64,000 nucleotides of DNA from Xenorhabdus bovienii SS-2004 (GTDB lineage Bacteria; Pseudomonadota; Gammaproteobacteria; Enterobacterales; Enterobacteriaceae). The notes beneath the pieces are model-generated. The model did no database searches. It was not told the origin of the DNA and saw only the letters and a list, made by a program, of their open reading frames with translations. The DNA lies in NCBI RefSeq assembly GCF_000027225.1, contig NC_013892.1, positions 2,294,001 to 2,358,000 on the forward strand, read 5' to 3'. Below, piece after piece: positions 27,588 to 38,318 of the stretch (the stretch's first letter is position 1; each line of letters begins with the position of its first letter). Position numbers and translations under genes: made by a program.

Positions 27588-28532
27588 ATGGCAAACTACC
27601 AAAACCTCTTAGTTGCAATTGACCCAAATCAGGATGATCAGCCGGCATTAAGACGCGCAGTATATATCGTGCAACGTAATGGTGGCCGGATTAAAGCATT
27701 TTTACCCATTTATGACCTCTCATATGAAATGACCACCTTACTTTCTCCAGAAGAAAGAAATGCCATGCGTAAAGGTGTCATTGGCCAAAGAATTGCTTGG
27801 ATAAAAAAGCAGGCACACTACTATCTTGAATCAGGTATTGACATTGAAATCAAGGTAGTTTGGCATGGCCACCCTTATGAAGCCATTATCCAGGAAGTCA
27901 TCACAGGAAAGCATGATTTATTATTGAAAATGGCACATCAGCATTCTTTATTGGAATCCATGATTTTTACGCCGCTGGACTGGCATCTATTACGTAAATG
28001 CCCTTGTCCTGTCTGGATGGTTAAAGATCAGGCCTGGCCAGAAAAAGATTCTGCCGTTGTTGCGGTTAATTTATCGAATGAAGAATCTTACCATACTGCA
28101 CTAAATCTGAAATTGGTGAAAGAAACGCAAGATCTCGCTAACCGAATTGTAAAAGAACCTCTGATTCATCTTGTCAGCGCTTATCCTACCGCGCCTTTAA
28201 ATATTGCAATGGAATTGCCTGATTTTAATCCTAGTGTATATAATCAGGCATTACGTGGGCAGCATTTGGTTGCAATGAAAGAGTTGCGGCAAAAATTCTA
28301 TATTGATGAACAACAGACTCATGTTCACGAGGGACTACCTGAAAAAGTCATTCCTGAAATTTGTGATGAATTGAATACGGGGGTGGTTGTTCTGGGCATT
28401 CTTGGGCGAACTGGGTTATCCGCTGCATTTCTTGGTAATACGGCTGAACATGTCATCGATAAGCTTAAATGTGACCTGCTGGCAATTAAACCAGATGGTT
28501 TTGTTTGCCCGATTAGTGTGGATGAAGAGTAA
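27588..28532 (+). CDS. uspE: UspE, tandem universal stress protein
   Basis: The 314-residue protein has two Usp domains (about 1-150 and 155-310), as in E. coli UspE (316 residues). It starts [24 protein letters not shown] and the second domain ends with the nucleotide-loop-like [18 protein letters not shown]. UspE is a cytoplasmic stress protein linked to motility, adhesion and DNA-damage resistance. It lies directly after fnr, and GAGGAA sits just before the ATG. A hairpin with a seven-T run follows. Confidence 0.95.
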   Translation: MANYQNLLVAIDPNQDDQPALRRAVYIVQRNGGRIKAFLPIYDLSYEMTTLLSPEERNAMRKGVIGQRIAWIKKQAHYYLESGIDIEIKVVWHGHPYEAIIQEVITGKHDLLLKMAHQHSLLESMIFTPLDWHLLRKCPCPVWMVKDQAWPEKDSAVVAVNLSNEESYHTALNLKLVKETQDLANRIVKEPLIHLVSAYPTAPLNIAMELPDFNPSVYNQALRGQHLVAMKELRQKFYIDEQQTHVHEGLPEKVIPEICDELNTGVVVLGILGRTGLSAAFLGNTAEHVIDKLKCDLLAIKPDGFVCPISVDEE

Positions 28533-28579
28533 CTGATTGTTTTTTTTCTGAGCAGCTCTATTCTCTGATTTTCTAAAAG

Positions 28580-28607
28580 CCAGCTCCTTTATGAGACTGG
28601 TTTTTTT
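28580..28607 (+). terminator. Intrinsic terminator after uspE
   Basis: CCAGCTC / GAGACTGG stem with one bulged base, followed by seven T. Confidence 0.75.
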
Positions 28608-28680
28608 CTGCCTGTAAAACATGGAGTATAAATAATAAAACTTATTACGGGTTTAATTTCAAAATATCTTATCTTCCATG

Positions 28681-29697
28681 TTAAAAATTCAAATTTTTGG
28701 CTGCATTTTTTAAACGCTCATCGCCTCGTCGATCATATTTCTGGGTAGTAGTGATACTTGAATGACCCATTGCATCTTTCACTGTTACAATATCCTCCCC
28801 ATTGTCCAGCATGGCTGATGCGAATGTTCTACGCAGATCATGAGGAGCAAATTTTTCCAGTCCACTCTCAATTCTACGTGTTTCCAGTATGTGATAGATT
28901 GCCTGATCTGACAGACGGTTATCTGTTACATCATCATCACGACGGATACGGGTAAACAATGGCCCGGCATAATCACCCCGGATTTCATCTATCCAACGGT
29001 TCAAACGTTCCCACGTTCCTTCAGGCATATAGGATAAACGTTCTTTGTTTCCTTTTCCCATGACTCTCAATGCTTGTTCACGACGAATAACATGTTTCAA
29101 ATCCAACGAGATAATTTCTGACCGACGGAGTCCGCAACCGACAAGTACACCAATGATGGCTGCATCACGTAAGCCTTTTGTGCTGAAATCATTTTCACAA
29201 GTAAAAAATAACGTTTTGATTTCATAACGGTCGAGCGCTCTTCCTTTCGGCAACCGATTCCCCCTGACAGAACGCACTTGTTTGATATGTTGAAAACTGT
29301 CGGTATCGATTTGCTTCATTGTCCAAGCTTCCAGCGCCACGCCTTTTAACGCAGCAAGGTAGGTATTGATCGTCGCTGGAGCTTTGCCGGAATCGGAGAG
29401 CATTTCCATGATAGCTTGCACATGATGGCGACGTAGTGCATTCCAAGTACAGTCCTGTACATTTTGATACCCAAGCATTTTTGCCACAATATTAAGAAAC
29501 GATTTCATAGTCTGGCGACTTCGCTTTGAGCCAAGACTAACAAGATATGCAATCGCGGGATTGTTATGTATCTGCTGGCCAGATACAGACAATGGCATGA
29601 TCATGCTCTGCTTTTGTTGATTACCTGAAATGACCATCCATGATTTTGTGTCTTCATCACTTCCATCGTTATATTCATCTGGGTTTTGGTGGTTCAA
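28681..29697 (-). CDS. Lone tyrosine recombinase / site-specific integrase
   Basis: The 338-residue protein has an N-terminal SAM-like core-binding domain (~45-130) and a catalytic domain with the full set: Arg191 (GLRRSE), Lys in KGNKER, His286-x-x-Arg289 (HDLRR), His312 (GHSS) and nucleophile Tyr321 (TTQKY). It should be active. It resembles XerC/D-like chromosomal integrases more than large phage integrases. It sits alone between uspE and pntB, with no excisionase, cargo or tRNA attachment site visible, so it is either a stranded remnant of an integrated element or a recombinase acting elsewhere. Confidence 0.88.
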   Translation of the reverse strand: MNHQNPDEYNDGSDEDTKSWMVISGNQQKQSMIMPLSVSGQQIHNNPAIAYLVSLGSKRSRQTMKSFLNIVAKMLGYQNVQDCTWNALRRHHVQAIMEMLSDSGKAPATINTYLAALKGVALEAWTMKQIDTDSFQHIKQVRSVRGNRLPKGRALDRYEIKTLFFTCENDFSTKGLRDAAIIGVLVGCGLRRSEIISLDLKHVIRREQALRVMGKGNKERLSYMPEGTWERLNRWIDEIRGDYAGPLFTRIRRDDDVTDNRLSDQAIYHILETRRIESGLEKFAPHDLRRTFASAMLDNGEDIVTVKDAMGHSSITTTQKYDRRGDERLKNAAKNLNF

Positions 29698-30183
29698 AAT
29701 TTCCTCCTTGTTGCTGATTTCAATGTCTTCCGTTCAAACAAGCTCAAATCGAATTTTTACAAAACAAGCGTGTCGGATAATGGAACTTATCTTATTAGCC
29801 CTATTTTTGAGCATAATTATGATTTCGCTATGTAAAAAATGTGGCTCATTACCAATACAATCCTATTGTAGAAAAGCTACTTTTTCAAATGTATATTTTA
29901 ATAAGTAGGATATTTATTGAGCATTTATTGGTGTTTTTTAGTTGCTTGGTAACAATAACGTCTGTAGTTTGCGTTTGAAACGGCGGTTTTCAACGAGGTA
30001 ATGCGATAAGTAAGATAGGTTTTCAACCTGATATTGTGTTGTTTTTCGGTAACTCGAACTCCTGTCTGGATCGTCCTGTATTGAAGCAAGTTTCATTTAG
30101 CCCGGATTAATTTGTATATTTCATTAAAAAAGCTTCATGCCACAACATGAAGCTCTCTAATATCAAATTATTATTTTACAAAA
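29698..30183. other. Gene-free stretch upstream of the recombinase and downstream of pntB
   Basis: Contains the recombinase promoter side and the pntB terminator. No complete gene is visible; the small plus-strand frame here overlaps the recombinase 5' end and looks incidental. Confidence 0.5.
30124..30154 (-). terminator. Intrinsic terminator of pntAB
   Basis: Perfect 9 bp stem (AGCTTCATG / CATGAAGCT), six-base loop, and on the minus strand a run of six T. It begins 29 bp past the pntB stop. Confidence 0.92.
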
Positions 30184-31572
30184 CTACAGTGCACGGAGGA
30201 TCGCTTCGACACTGGCTTTTGCATCACCGAATAGCATCTGGGTATTTTCTTTAAAGAATAACGGGTTTTGTACTCCCGCATATCCTGTATTCATGGAGCG
30301 TTTAAAGACAATCACGTTTTGTGCTTTCCAAACTTCCAGTACAGGCATTCCAGCAATCGGACTGTGTGGATCTTCTTGAGCTGCTGGGTTTACTGTGTCA
30401 TTGGCTCCGATAACCAGAACGGTATCTGTCTCAGTAAAATCATTATTGATTTCATCCATTTCCAAGACAATATCGTAAGAAACTTTGGCTTCAGCAAGCA
30501 ACACGTTCATGTGACCCGGTAAACGTCCCGCAACAGGATGGATGCCAAAGCGAACTTTAACGCCCTTCTCACGCAATTTTGCGGTGATGTCATGTACCGG
30601 ATATTGCGCTTGAGCAACGGCCATACCATAGCCAGGCGTAATAATAACTGAAGTGGAATTTTTCAGCAGTTCAGCAACGTCTTCCGCATTTGTTTCGCGG
30701 TATTCGCCCATCTCTTGTTCATCCCCCGTTGAAGTACCATCAGTACCAAAACCACCGGCGATAACGCTAATAAAAGAACGGTTCATCGCTTTACACATAA
30801 TATAAGAAAGGATTGCACCAGAAGAACCTACTAAAGCACCGGTCACAATCAGCAAGTCATTGCTTAACAGGAAACCAGCGGCCGCGGCTGCCCAGCCTGA
30901 GTATGAGTTCAGCATGGAAACAACGACAGGCATATCTGCCCCTCCGATTGACGCGACTAAGTGCCAACCGAAAGCAAGTGCGATAGCAGTCATCACTAGC
31001 ATAGTGAAAACTTGCAAACCAACACTTTGAGTTTTTATAAAGATAACTATCAGTACAAAGGAAACAATCAACGCGGCCAAATTGAGTTTATGGCGGTGGG
31101 GTAACATCAGCGGTTTGGATGAAATTTTGCCGCGCAATTTACCGAATGCCACAATTGAGCCAGTAAAGGTGACTGAACCAATGAAGATCCCCAAGAAAAC
31201 TTCTGTCAGGTGAATGTTTTCCATAATGGGAGTAGCAAAAATATCATGAGTAATAAAGCTGTTGAACCCGACCAAAACCGCTGCCAGACCGACAAAGCTG
31301 TGCAAGATGGCGATCAATTCAGGCATTTCGGTCATTTCCACTTTTTTGGCCAAGCGAATACCAATGACGGCACCGATGATCATCGCCAAAATAATCCAAC
31401 CTACTTTGCCAGCATCGGGTCCTAAAATAGTGGCAATCAGCGCAATTGCCATACCGGCTATGCCAAAGATATTACCTCGCCTCGAACTTTCATGGCGGGA
31501 AAGGCCGGCAAGGCTGAAAATAAATAAAATGGCAGCAACAATATATGCCGCTGTAACTACTCCGTTCGACAT
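30184..31572 (-). CDS. pntB: NAD(P) transhydrogenase subunit beta
   Basis: The 462-residue protein has the E. coli PntB length. The first ~270 residues form about nine membrane helices of domain II. The C-terminal ~180 residues are the NADP(H)-binding domain III, with the [10 protein letters not shown] loop, [20 protein letters not shown] and [10 protein letters not shown], all conserved family motifs. With PntA it couples proton re-entry to hydride transfer from NADH to NADP+. The gene starts 10 bp after pntA, with a GGGGTAA element upstream. Confidence 0.97.
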   Translation of the reverse strand: MSNGVVTAAYIVAAILFIFSLAGLSRHESSRRGNIFGIAGMAIALIATILGPDAGKVGWIILAMIIGAVIGIRLAKKVEMTEMPELIAILHSFVGLAAVLVGFNSFITHDIFATPIMENIHLTEVFLGIFIGSVTFTGSIVAFGKLRGKISSKPLMLPHRHKLNLAALIVSFVLIVIFIKTQSVGLQVFTMLVMTAIALAFGWHLVASIGGADMPVVVSMLNSYSGWAAAAAGFLLSNDLLIVTGALVGSSGAILSYIMCKAMNRSFISVIAGGFGTDGTSTGDEQEMGEYRETNAEDVAELLKNSTSVIITPGYGMAVAQAQYPVHDITAKLREKGVKVRFGIHPVAGRLPGHMNVLLAEAKVSYDIVLEMDEINNDFTETDTVLVIGANDTVNPAAQEDPHSPIAGMPVLEVWKAQNVIVFKRSMNTGYAGVQNPLFFKENTQMLFGDAKASVEAILRAL

Positions 31573-31582
31573 AAGTTACCCC

Positions 31583-33482
<1,900 letters not shown>

Positions 33483-34436
33483 ATGAAGCTGAAAACAACG
33501 ATCATCGCTACAGCGATGCTCTCGCTAACAACGATTACTGCTGCACATGCGGCTAAAGAATTAACGCCAGAACAAGCTGTAGAGCTGAAGCCATTTGAAC
33601 GAATCTCAGTCACTGGCCGTTTCAATGCAATCTATGAAGCTGCTGATGCGATTTCCCGTCAGGCGGATAAAAAAGGCGCCTATAGTTTCTATATTCAAAG
33701 TCTCGACGATTTTAATGGTGGTGGCAATTTACGTGTTGTAGCCGATTTGTATCATAAAGATGCAGAAAAATCCGATAAAATAACTAACTATCGCATTTAT
33801 CGTGGAATTAAAGAACTGCCTAAAACTGAAGCCATTACGCTGGAACCTTTTGATACCGTAACCGTGAATGGTTACTTTTCTACTGCTCCTGATCTGAAAG
33901 AGGCCATCGCTAAGGCTGCTAAAAAGAAAGATGCTGCCTCTTTCTTTATTGTCCGTGATATTTCTCCCAATAATGGAGGAAACCAAATAGTTACTGCATA
34001 TGTTTATAAAACAGATGCACCAAAACGTCAGATACAGTCTAATAATGCGGTTATTCCAGCAGATTCGGAGGCTGGCCGTCAGGCTCTGGCTCAAGGCGGC
34101 GAAGAAGCCGAGAAAGTTGAAATTCCAGGTGTTGCTTCCTCAACATCTACCAGCAATTTGGTTGGACGATTTTTTGAAACCCAGTCATCAAAAGGTGGTC
34201 GTTACACGGTCACGTTATCTGATGGCACAAAAATAGAAGAATTGAATAAGGCATCTGCCGCTCAAATGGTTCCTTTTGACTCGATTACTTTCTCTGGCTA
34301 TTACACCACAGATCCAGAAATTTCTTATCAAGTTGCTAAACGTGCAGCAAAAAAAGGTGCGAAATACTACCATGTCACCAGAGAGTGGCAATCTAATGGT
34401 GGTAACATTACTGTCAGCGCCGATTTATTCAAATAA
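33483..34436 (+). CDS. ydgH: YdgH, periplasmic protein with three DUF1471 domains
   Basis: The 317-residue protein (E. coli 314) has a signal peptide (cleavage near AHA, residue ~20) and three repeats of about 60 residues of the BhsA/McbA/YhcN (DUF1471) type. Each repeat carries a PF(E/D)xIxxxG(R/Y)(F/Y) strand and an A(A)KKKxAxxFxI helix-strand, then a GGN turn. DUF1471 proteins are linked to envelope stress, biofilm and virulence. AAAGGA lies six bases before the ATG; the upstream extension of 35 codons is unsupported. A terminator follows. Confidence 0.93.
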   Translation: MKLKTTIIATAMLSLTTITAAHAAKELTPEQAVELKPFERISVTGRFNAIYEAADAISRQADKKGAYSFYIQSLDDFNGGGNLRVVADLYHKDAEKSDKITNYRIYRGIKELPKTEAITLEPFDTVTVNGYFSTAPDLKEAIAKAAKKKDAASFFIVRDISPNNGGNQIVTAYVYKTDAPKRQIQSNNAVIPADSEAGRQALAQGGEEAEKVEIPGVASSTSTSNLVGRFFETQSSKGGRYTVTLSDGTKIEELNKASAAQMVPFDSITFSGYYTTDPEISYQVAKRAAKKGAKYYHVTREWQSNGGNITVSADLFK

Positions 34437-34455
34437 TTAATCTGTTATTGATGGA

Positions 34456-34486
34456 AAAGGTACAAATCATCATTTGTGCCTTTTTA
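34456..34486 (+). terminator. Intrinsic terminator after ydgH
   Basis: AAGGTACAAAT / ATTTGTGCCTT (one G-U pair), CATC loop, T-rich tail. Confidence 0.88.
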
Positions 34487-34697
34487 TTATTGCCAAAATA
34501 CGTTTTTTGAATAATTCGTTCTTTTATATCCCGCCTAACGTACATTATTTTATGCATAAAATTTATATTTTTTTGCATAGTCACCCATTGCATACAATCC
34601 TTTCACTCCGTAGAATCGCCCTGTTTTTGGATTTAACGACTGAATCTTCTGTGCAATCCAGAGTATGGATGCAATAAATGTCCAATATGTGTTCGAT

Positions 34698-34719
34698 AGT
34701 CAGAACAAGCGTTCTGACT
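34698..34719. promoter_or_regulatory. Perfect inverted repeat upstream of ydgI
   Basis: Arms AGTCAGAAC / GTTCTGACT with an AAGC loop, 36 bp before the proposed ydgI start. It has no T-run, so it is either an operator or a 5'-UTR hairpin. If translation started at the upstream ATG 34678 the repeat would be inside the coding region, which argues for the later start. Confidence 0.5.
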
Positions 34720-34755
34720 AATCGTGTCGATTATATTACTTTCAGGAACCTATCT

Positions 34756-36147
34756 TTGGAAAAAAAATTAGGCCTCACATCTCTGACAGCACTGGTACTT
34801 AGTTCCATGGTGGGAGCCGGTGTATTCAGCTTGCCACAAAATATGGCACAAGTAGGCAGTCCTGCTGCATTAATGATCGGTTGGGGGATTACAGGCGTAG
34901 GTATTCTCTTTTTAGCCACTTCTTTACTATTGCTTTCACGTCTTCGCCCTGACCTCGACAGTGGAATTTTTACTTACGCAAGAGAAGGATTTGGCGAATT
35001 AGTTGGTTTCTGTTCTGCATGGGGATATTGGTTTTGTGCCATTATCGCCAATGTTTCTTATCTGGTTATCGTCTTCGCGGCATTAAGTTTTTTTACTGAC
35101 ACCGAATATTCAGTTATTTTCGGTGATGGAAATACCTGGCAATCTCTGATTGGTGAATCTATTTTGCTTTGGTTTGTTCATTGGCTCGTACTCCGAGGAG
35201 TACAAACTGCAGCCAGTATCAACCAGTTGGCCACGGTAGCCAAATTGTTACCATTGGGTATGTTCATTATTTTGGCCGTGATTGCATTCAACATGGATGT
35301 ATTTACGTTTGACTTCACTGGCATTGAAATGGGGATACCTGTCTGGCAACAAGTCAAAGATACGATGCTGATCACCTTGTGGGTATTTATTGGTGTTGAA
35401 GGTGCTGTTGTTGTTTCAGCCAGAGCCAAAAAGCGCAAAGATATCGGTATTGCAACTGTTCTCGCTGTTGTTTCAGCATTAGGCGTTTATATTCTGGTTA
35501 CCCTGCTCTCTCTTGGATTGGTAGCAAGACCTGAATTAGCGGCAATGCGTAATCCTTCAATGGCAAATCTGATGGTAGGGTTAATTGGCTCTACGGGTGA
35601 AATTGTTATTATTGCTGGCCTGATCATTTCCGTTTGCGGTGCCTATCTGAGTTGGACAATTATGGCCGCAGAAGTCCCTTTCATCGCTTCCTTGCATGGC
35701 TCATTTCCTAAGGTATTCAATAAACAAAACACTAAAAAAGCGCCTGAGTCATCACTGTGGATAACTAATGGAGCTGTTCAGATTTCCTTGATTTTAATCT
35801 GGTTAAGTGGCAGCAATTACAATATGTTGCTTTCCATTGCCTCGGAAATGATACTTGTCCCCTATTTTCTCGTTGGTGCATTTTTAGCCAAAGTGGCATT
35901 TCAGCGCAGCAACCGGATTTTGTTGTTGATTTCTGCAGGAGCCTGTACTTATGGTGTGTGGTTACTTTATGCATCTGGTTTAATGCATTTGCTTCTTTCA
36001 GTTGTATTGTATGCGCCTGGATTGCTTGTTTTCTTGTATGCACGTAGACAGAATCAAGGACAAAAACCACTGAATATGCTGGAAAAAACAGCTATCGTGA
36101 TTTTAATACTAATGACTATCCCTTCTACATGGCTACTAATACATTAA
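34756..36147 (+). CDS. ydgI: YdgI, arginine:ornithine antiporter-type APC transporter
   Basis: The 463-residue protein has 12-13 hydrophobic helices and very high similarity to E. coli YdgI: GAGVFSLPQNMA in helix 1 (substrate-backbone loop), GIFTYAREGFGELVGFCSAWGYW, LITLWVFIGVEGAVVVSARA and SEMILVPYFLVGAFL. The APC basic amino acid/polyamine antiporter family (ArcD-like) exchanges arginine for ornithine; the substrate is a family prediction. The start is TTG, aligned with E. coli MEKKLGL and preceded by AGGA at nine bases; the frame extends to 34678 (ATG) as an alternative. The ydgH-ydgI order matches E. coli. Confidence 0.92.
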   Translation: MEKKLGLTSLTALVLSSMVGAGVFSLPQNMAQVGSPAALMIGWGITGVGILFLATSLLLLSRLRPDLDSGIFTYAREGFGELVGFCSAWGYWFCAIIANVSYLVIVFAALSFFTDTEYSVIFGDGNTWQSLIGESILLWFVHWLVLRGVQTAASINQLATVAKLLPLGMFIILAVIAFNMDVFTFDFTGIEMGIPVWQQVKDTMLITLWVFIGVEGAVVVSARAKKRKDIGIATVLAVVSALGVYILVTLLSLGLVARPELAAMRNPSMANLMVGLIGSTGEIVIIAGLIISVCGAYLSWTIMAAEVPFIASLHGSFPKVFNKQNTKKAPESSLWITNGAVQISLILIWLSGSNYNMLLSIASEMILVPYFLVGAFLAKVAFQRSNRILLLISAGACTYGVWLLYASGLMHLLLSVVLYAPGLLVFLYARRQNQGQKPLNMLEKTAIVILILMTIPSTWLLIH

Positions 36148-36193
36148 TCATTTATGTATTTTTTGATAGCTATATAAGTTATTTAGATCCCCT

Positions 36194-36230
36194 AAGGAGA
36201 GAATCATCAACTTCTCTCCTTAATTTTTTT
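36194..36230 (+). terminator. Intrinsic terminator after ydgI
   Basis: Perfect 10 bp stem (AAGGAGAGAA / TTCTCTCCTT), eight-base loop, then AA and seven T. Confidence 0.93.
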
Positions 36231-36980
36231 GGTTGAAATAGAACCCTTATTAAGCTTTTTTTTGCGGTGTTTATGGGATTTGTTTTTTAAGCTTAAAATG
36301 TATGTTGTAACTAAAACAAAAGAAATATGGATGATAGTTATGCAATCCATAAACATTTATACTATTTCCTTGATGATGTATTTTTATTAATTAATAAACA
36401 AAAAATAACTTTTTATCATGCTGAACTAGTTATTATTAACAAAGAGTTAACTTTAATTGGATGAATAAATTATCATTCATCTTTATTCTGGATGTAAGCT
36501 CTAACAAATACTAAATTTATAGCATTTAAGTTACCCAGGAAACATTTTGTCACAAATAAATAATACTTAGTTAAAAATATGGTAAAAGTATTCAATTACA
36601 AAAATAAACACGTTTAAAATCGTATTCATTTTCGCGGAATTTTATCAACTAATAATTAATCTTATAAAACAGAATAAACGTTCATCTCGGGTGGAGAAAC
36701 ATTCCATTTTCTGAATAACAATGCTATTAATATTTACTTAATAGTTAAAAGATTCAAATAATGACTTATGTCGAGTTATTATTTTTATCTTTGTCAATTA
36801 ATCGCTACTATATTCTTCGAAATGTCTGTCGATAAAGAAACGTCATTTAACGTTTCTTTATCGTGCTTCGGTATAAATTCGGACAAATTACTTGTTATAT
36901 CATAATTGTACGGATTTACTATTAACTCAATAATCTATATCTCTGCCGTATCAATTCGTCAGAGGTGGAATATATTAAAA
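36231..36980. other. Long AT-rich leader of the fimbrial operon
   Basis: About 750 bp without a gene, very AT-rich, typical of H-NS-silenced fimbrial promoters. The only strong structure is the inverted repeat at 36830-36863. No recombinase gene or second copy of that repeat is seen. Confidence 0.5.
36830..36863. repeat. 14 bp perfect inverted repeat in the fimbrial promoter region
   Basis: Arms CGATAAAGAAACGT / ACGTTTCTTTATCG separated by six bases, 117 bp before the first fimbrial start. It could be a transcript hairpin, an attenuator or a protein-binding dyad. The downstream bases (TGCTTCGG) are not T-rich, so it is not a standard terminator. Confidence 0.7.
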
Positions 36981-37514
36981 ATGAAAACCAATCTAATTAT
37001 TTCCTCTTTATTTTTATCATCTGCACTTGTATCGGCAGCATATGCCGCCGATGGACAAATCAAATTTACAGGCGATATTACCGCGACTGCATGTAAAATT
37101 GATCCTAGTTCTGCAAACCAAACTGTTAATATGGGTACTATCAGTTCAAGTTCATTCAATGGGGTAAATAGCACATCAGCTGCAACGCGTTTCAGTATCA
37201 TACTGACTGACTGTCCTACAGAAGCTAATTATGCCCAAGTTAAATTTGATGGAAACCCGGACAGCCGAAATAATAACCTTTTGGCATTAAGCAACGACAA
37301 TTCAAAGAAAAAAGCGGCTGGCGGAGTTGCACTCGGTCTTTATGAAGCCGATAGCGCAACTCTTATTTCTCTGGCGCAGTCATCCATAACTCAGAAACTG
37401 ACTAATAAGTCCAAACAAGAGTTAAATTTTATTGCTAAATATATTGCTACAAATTCAACTGTTAACCCTGGTTCCGGTGATGCGGTAGCCAACTTTACTA
37501 TTGTCTACAACTAA
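36981..37514 (+). CDS. Fimbrial major subunit (type 1-like pilin)
   Basis: The 177-residue pilin has a signal peptide (cleavage after AAYA, ~residue 22), the pilin disulfide pair Cys38/Cys78, a VNMGTISSSSFNG segment typical of FimA-like domains, and an alternating hydrophobic C-terminus ending FTIVYN with the penultimate Tyr used in donor-strand and chaperone binding. AGAGGTGG lies upstream of ATG 36981; the longer frame from 36906 lacks a signal peptide at its start and is rejected. First gene of a pilin-chaperone-usher-adhesin operon. Confidence 0.92.
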   Translation: MKTNLIISSLFLSSALVSAAYAADGQIKFTGDITATACKIDPSSANQTVNMGTISSSSFNGVNSTSAATRFSIILTDCPTEANYAQVKFDGNPDSRNNNLLALSNDNSKKKAAGGVALGLYEADSATLISLAQSSITQKLTNKSKQELNFIAKYIATNSTVNPGSGDAVANFTIVYN

Positions 37515-37556
37515 GGATCCTTATGGCAGGGATGCCACAATAATACAATATCATCA

Positions 37557-38279
37557 ATGAATATGAAAAATAATAATATATTGTTTGGAGCAACCATTTT
37601 GAAATATTTTCGTATTTTTATTATTCTTTATATTTTCAGTATCAATATTTCTTTTGCTGGTGTCGTTATCGGTGGCACTCGCATTGTGTATATTAGTGAC
37701 CGAAAAGAAGCATCAATCTCCATTAGCAACCCTGAAACAGATGTTTCTTATCTTATTCAATCATGGGTTCAGGATGAAAATAATGAAACCAAAGTTCCTT
37801 TTATTATCACTCCCCCACTCTTCAAATTAACCGCCGGGAATGAGAATATTCTGCGAATTGTAAAAACCGGCGAAAACTTGCCAAATGATAAAGAATCTCT
37901 TTTCTGGCTTAATGTCAAGTCTATCCCGGGAACAGTAAAATCAGATCAGAATCAATTGCAAATCACCGTGAAATCTCGCTTTAAGCTATTTTATCGCCCT
38001 GTCGGTTTAGCAGACAACGCCAGTATTGCCTACAAAGCACTGAAGTTTAAAACCGTAGGGCATAAGCTAATCGCAGAGAACCCAACACCATACTATATCT
38101 CATTTTCTGATCTAACCACTGGAAATAATTCAATAAATCATGAAATCAAACCCGCTGGTATGATATCGCCTTATAGTCAATTAAGTTGGGATATTCCCAT
38201 TAAAAATATCAACTATGTCACTTGGAAAACCATCAATGATTTTGGCGGTGTAACGCCAGAAGAAAAACGCATGTTCTGA
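37557..38279 (+). CDS. Periplasmic fimbrial chaperone (PapD/FimC family)
   Basis: The 240-residue protein has an N-terminal signal segment ending near SFAG. It has the chaperone G1/A1 features: GTRIVYISDRKEASISISNP, SYLIQSWVQDE, FIITPPLFKL, the LRIV strand, and FWLNVKSIP (family NxxxxP signature). It would bind pilin subunits by donor-strand complementation and deliver them to the usher. It lies 42 bp after the pilin gene and 39 bp before the usher. Confidence 0.93.
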   Translation: MNMKNNNILFGATILKYFRIFIILYIFSINISFAGVVIGGTRIVYISDRKEASISISNPETDVSYLIQSWVQDENNETKVPFIITPPLFKLTAGNENILRIVKTGENLPNDKESLFWLNVKSIPGTVKSDQNQLQITVKSRFKLFYRPVGLADNASIAYKALKFKTVGHKLIAENPTPYYISFSDLTTGNNSINHEIKPAGMISPYSQLSWDIPIKNINYVTWKTINDFGGVTPEEKRMF

Positions 38280-38318
38280 CCATAAATTTATACAGTCTAT
38301 CAAGGTTAGAAAATCATT

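Noticed and set aside
36830..36863. fimS-like invertible promoter switch
   Set aside because: Only one inverted-repeat hairpin is present with a six-base spacer; an invertible element needs two distant repeats and usually an adjacent recombinase. The only recombinase is about 7 kb away.
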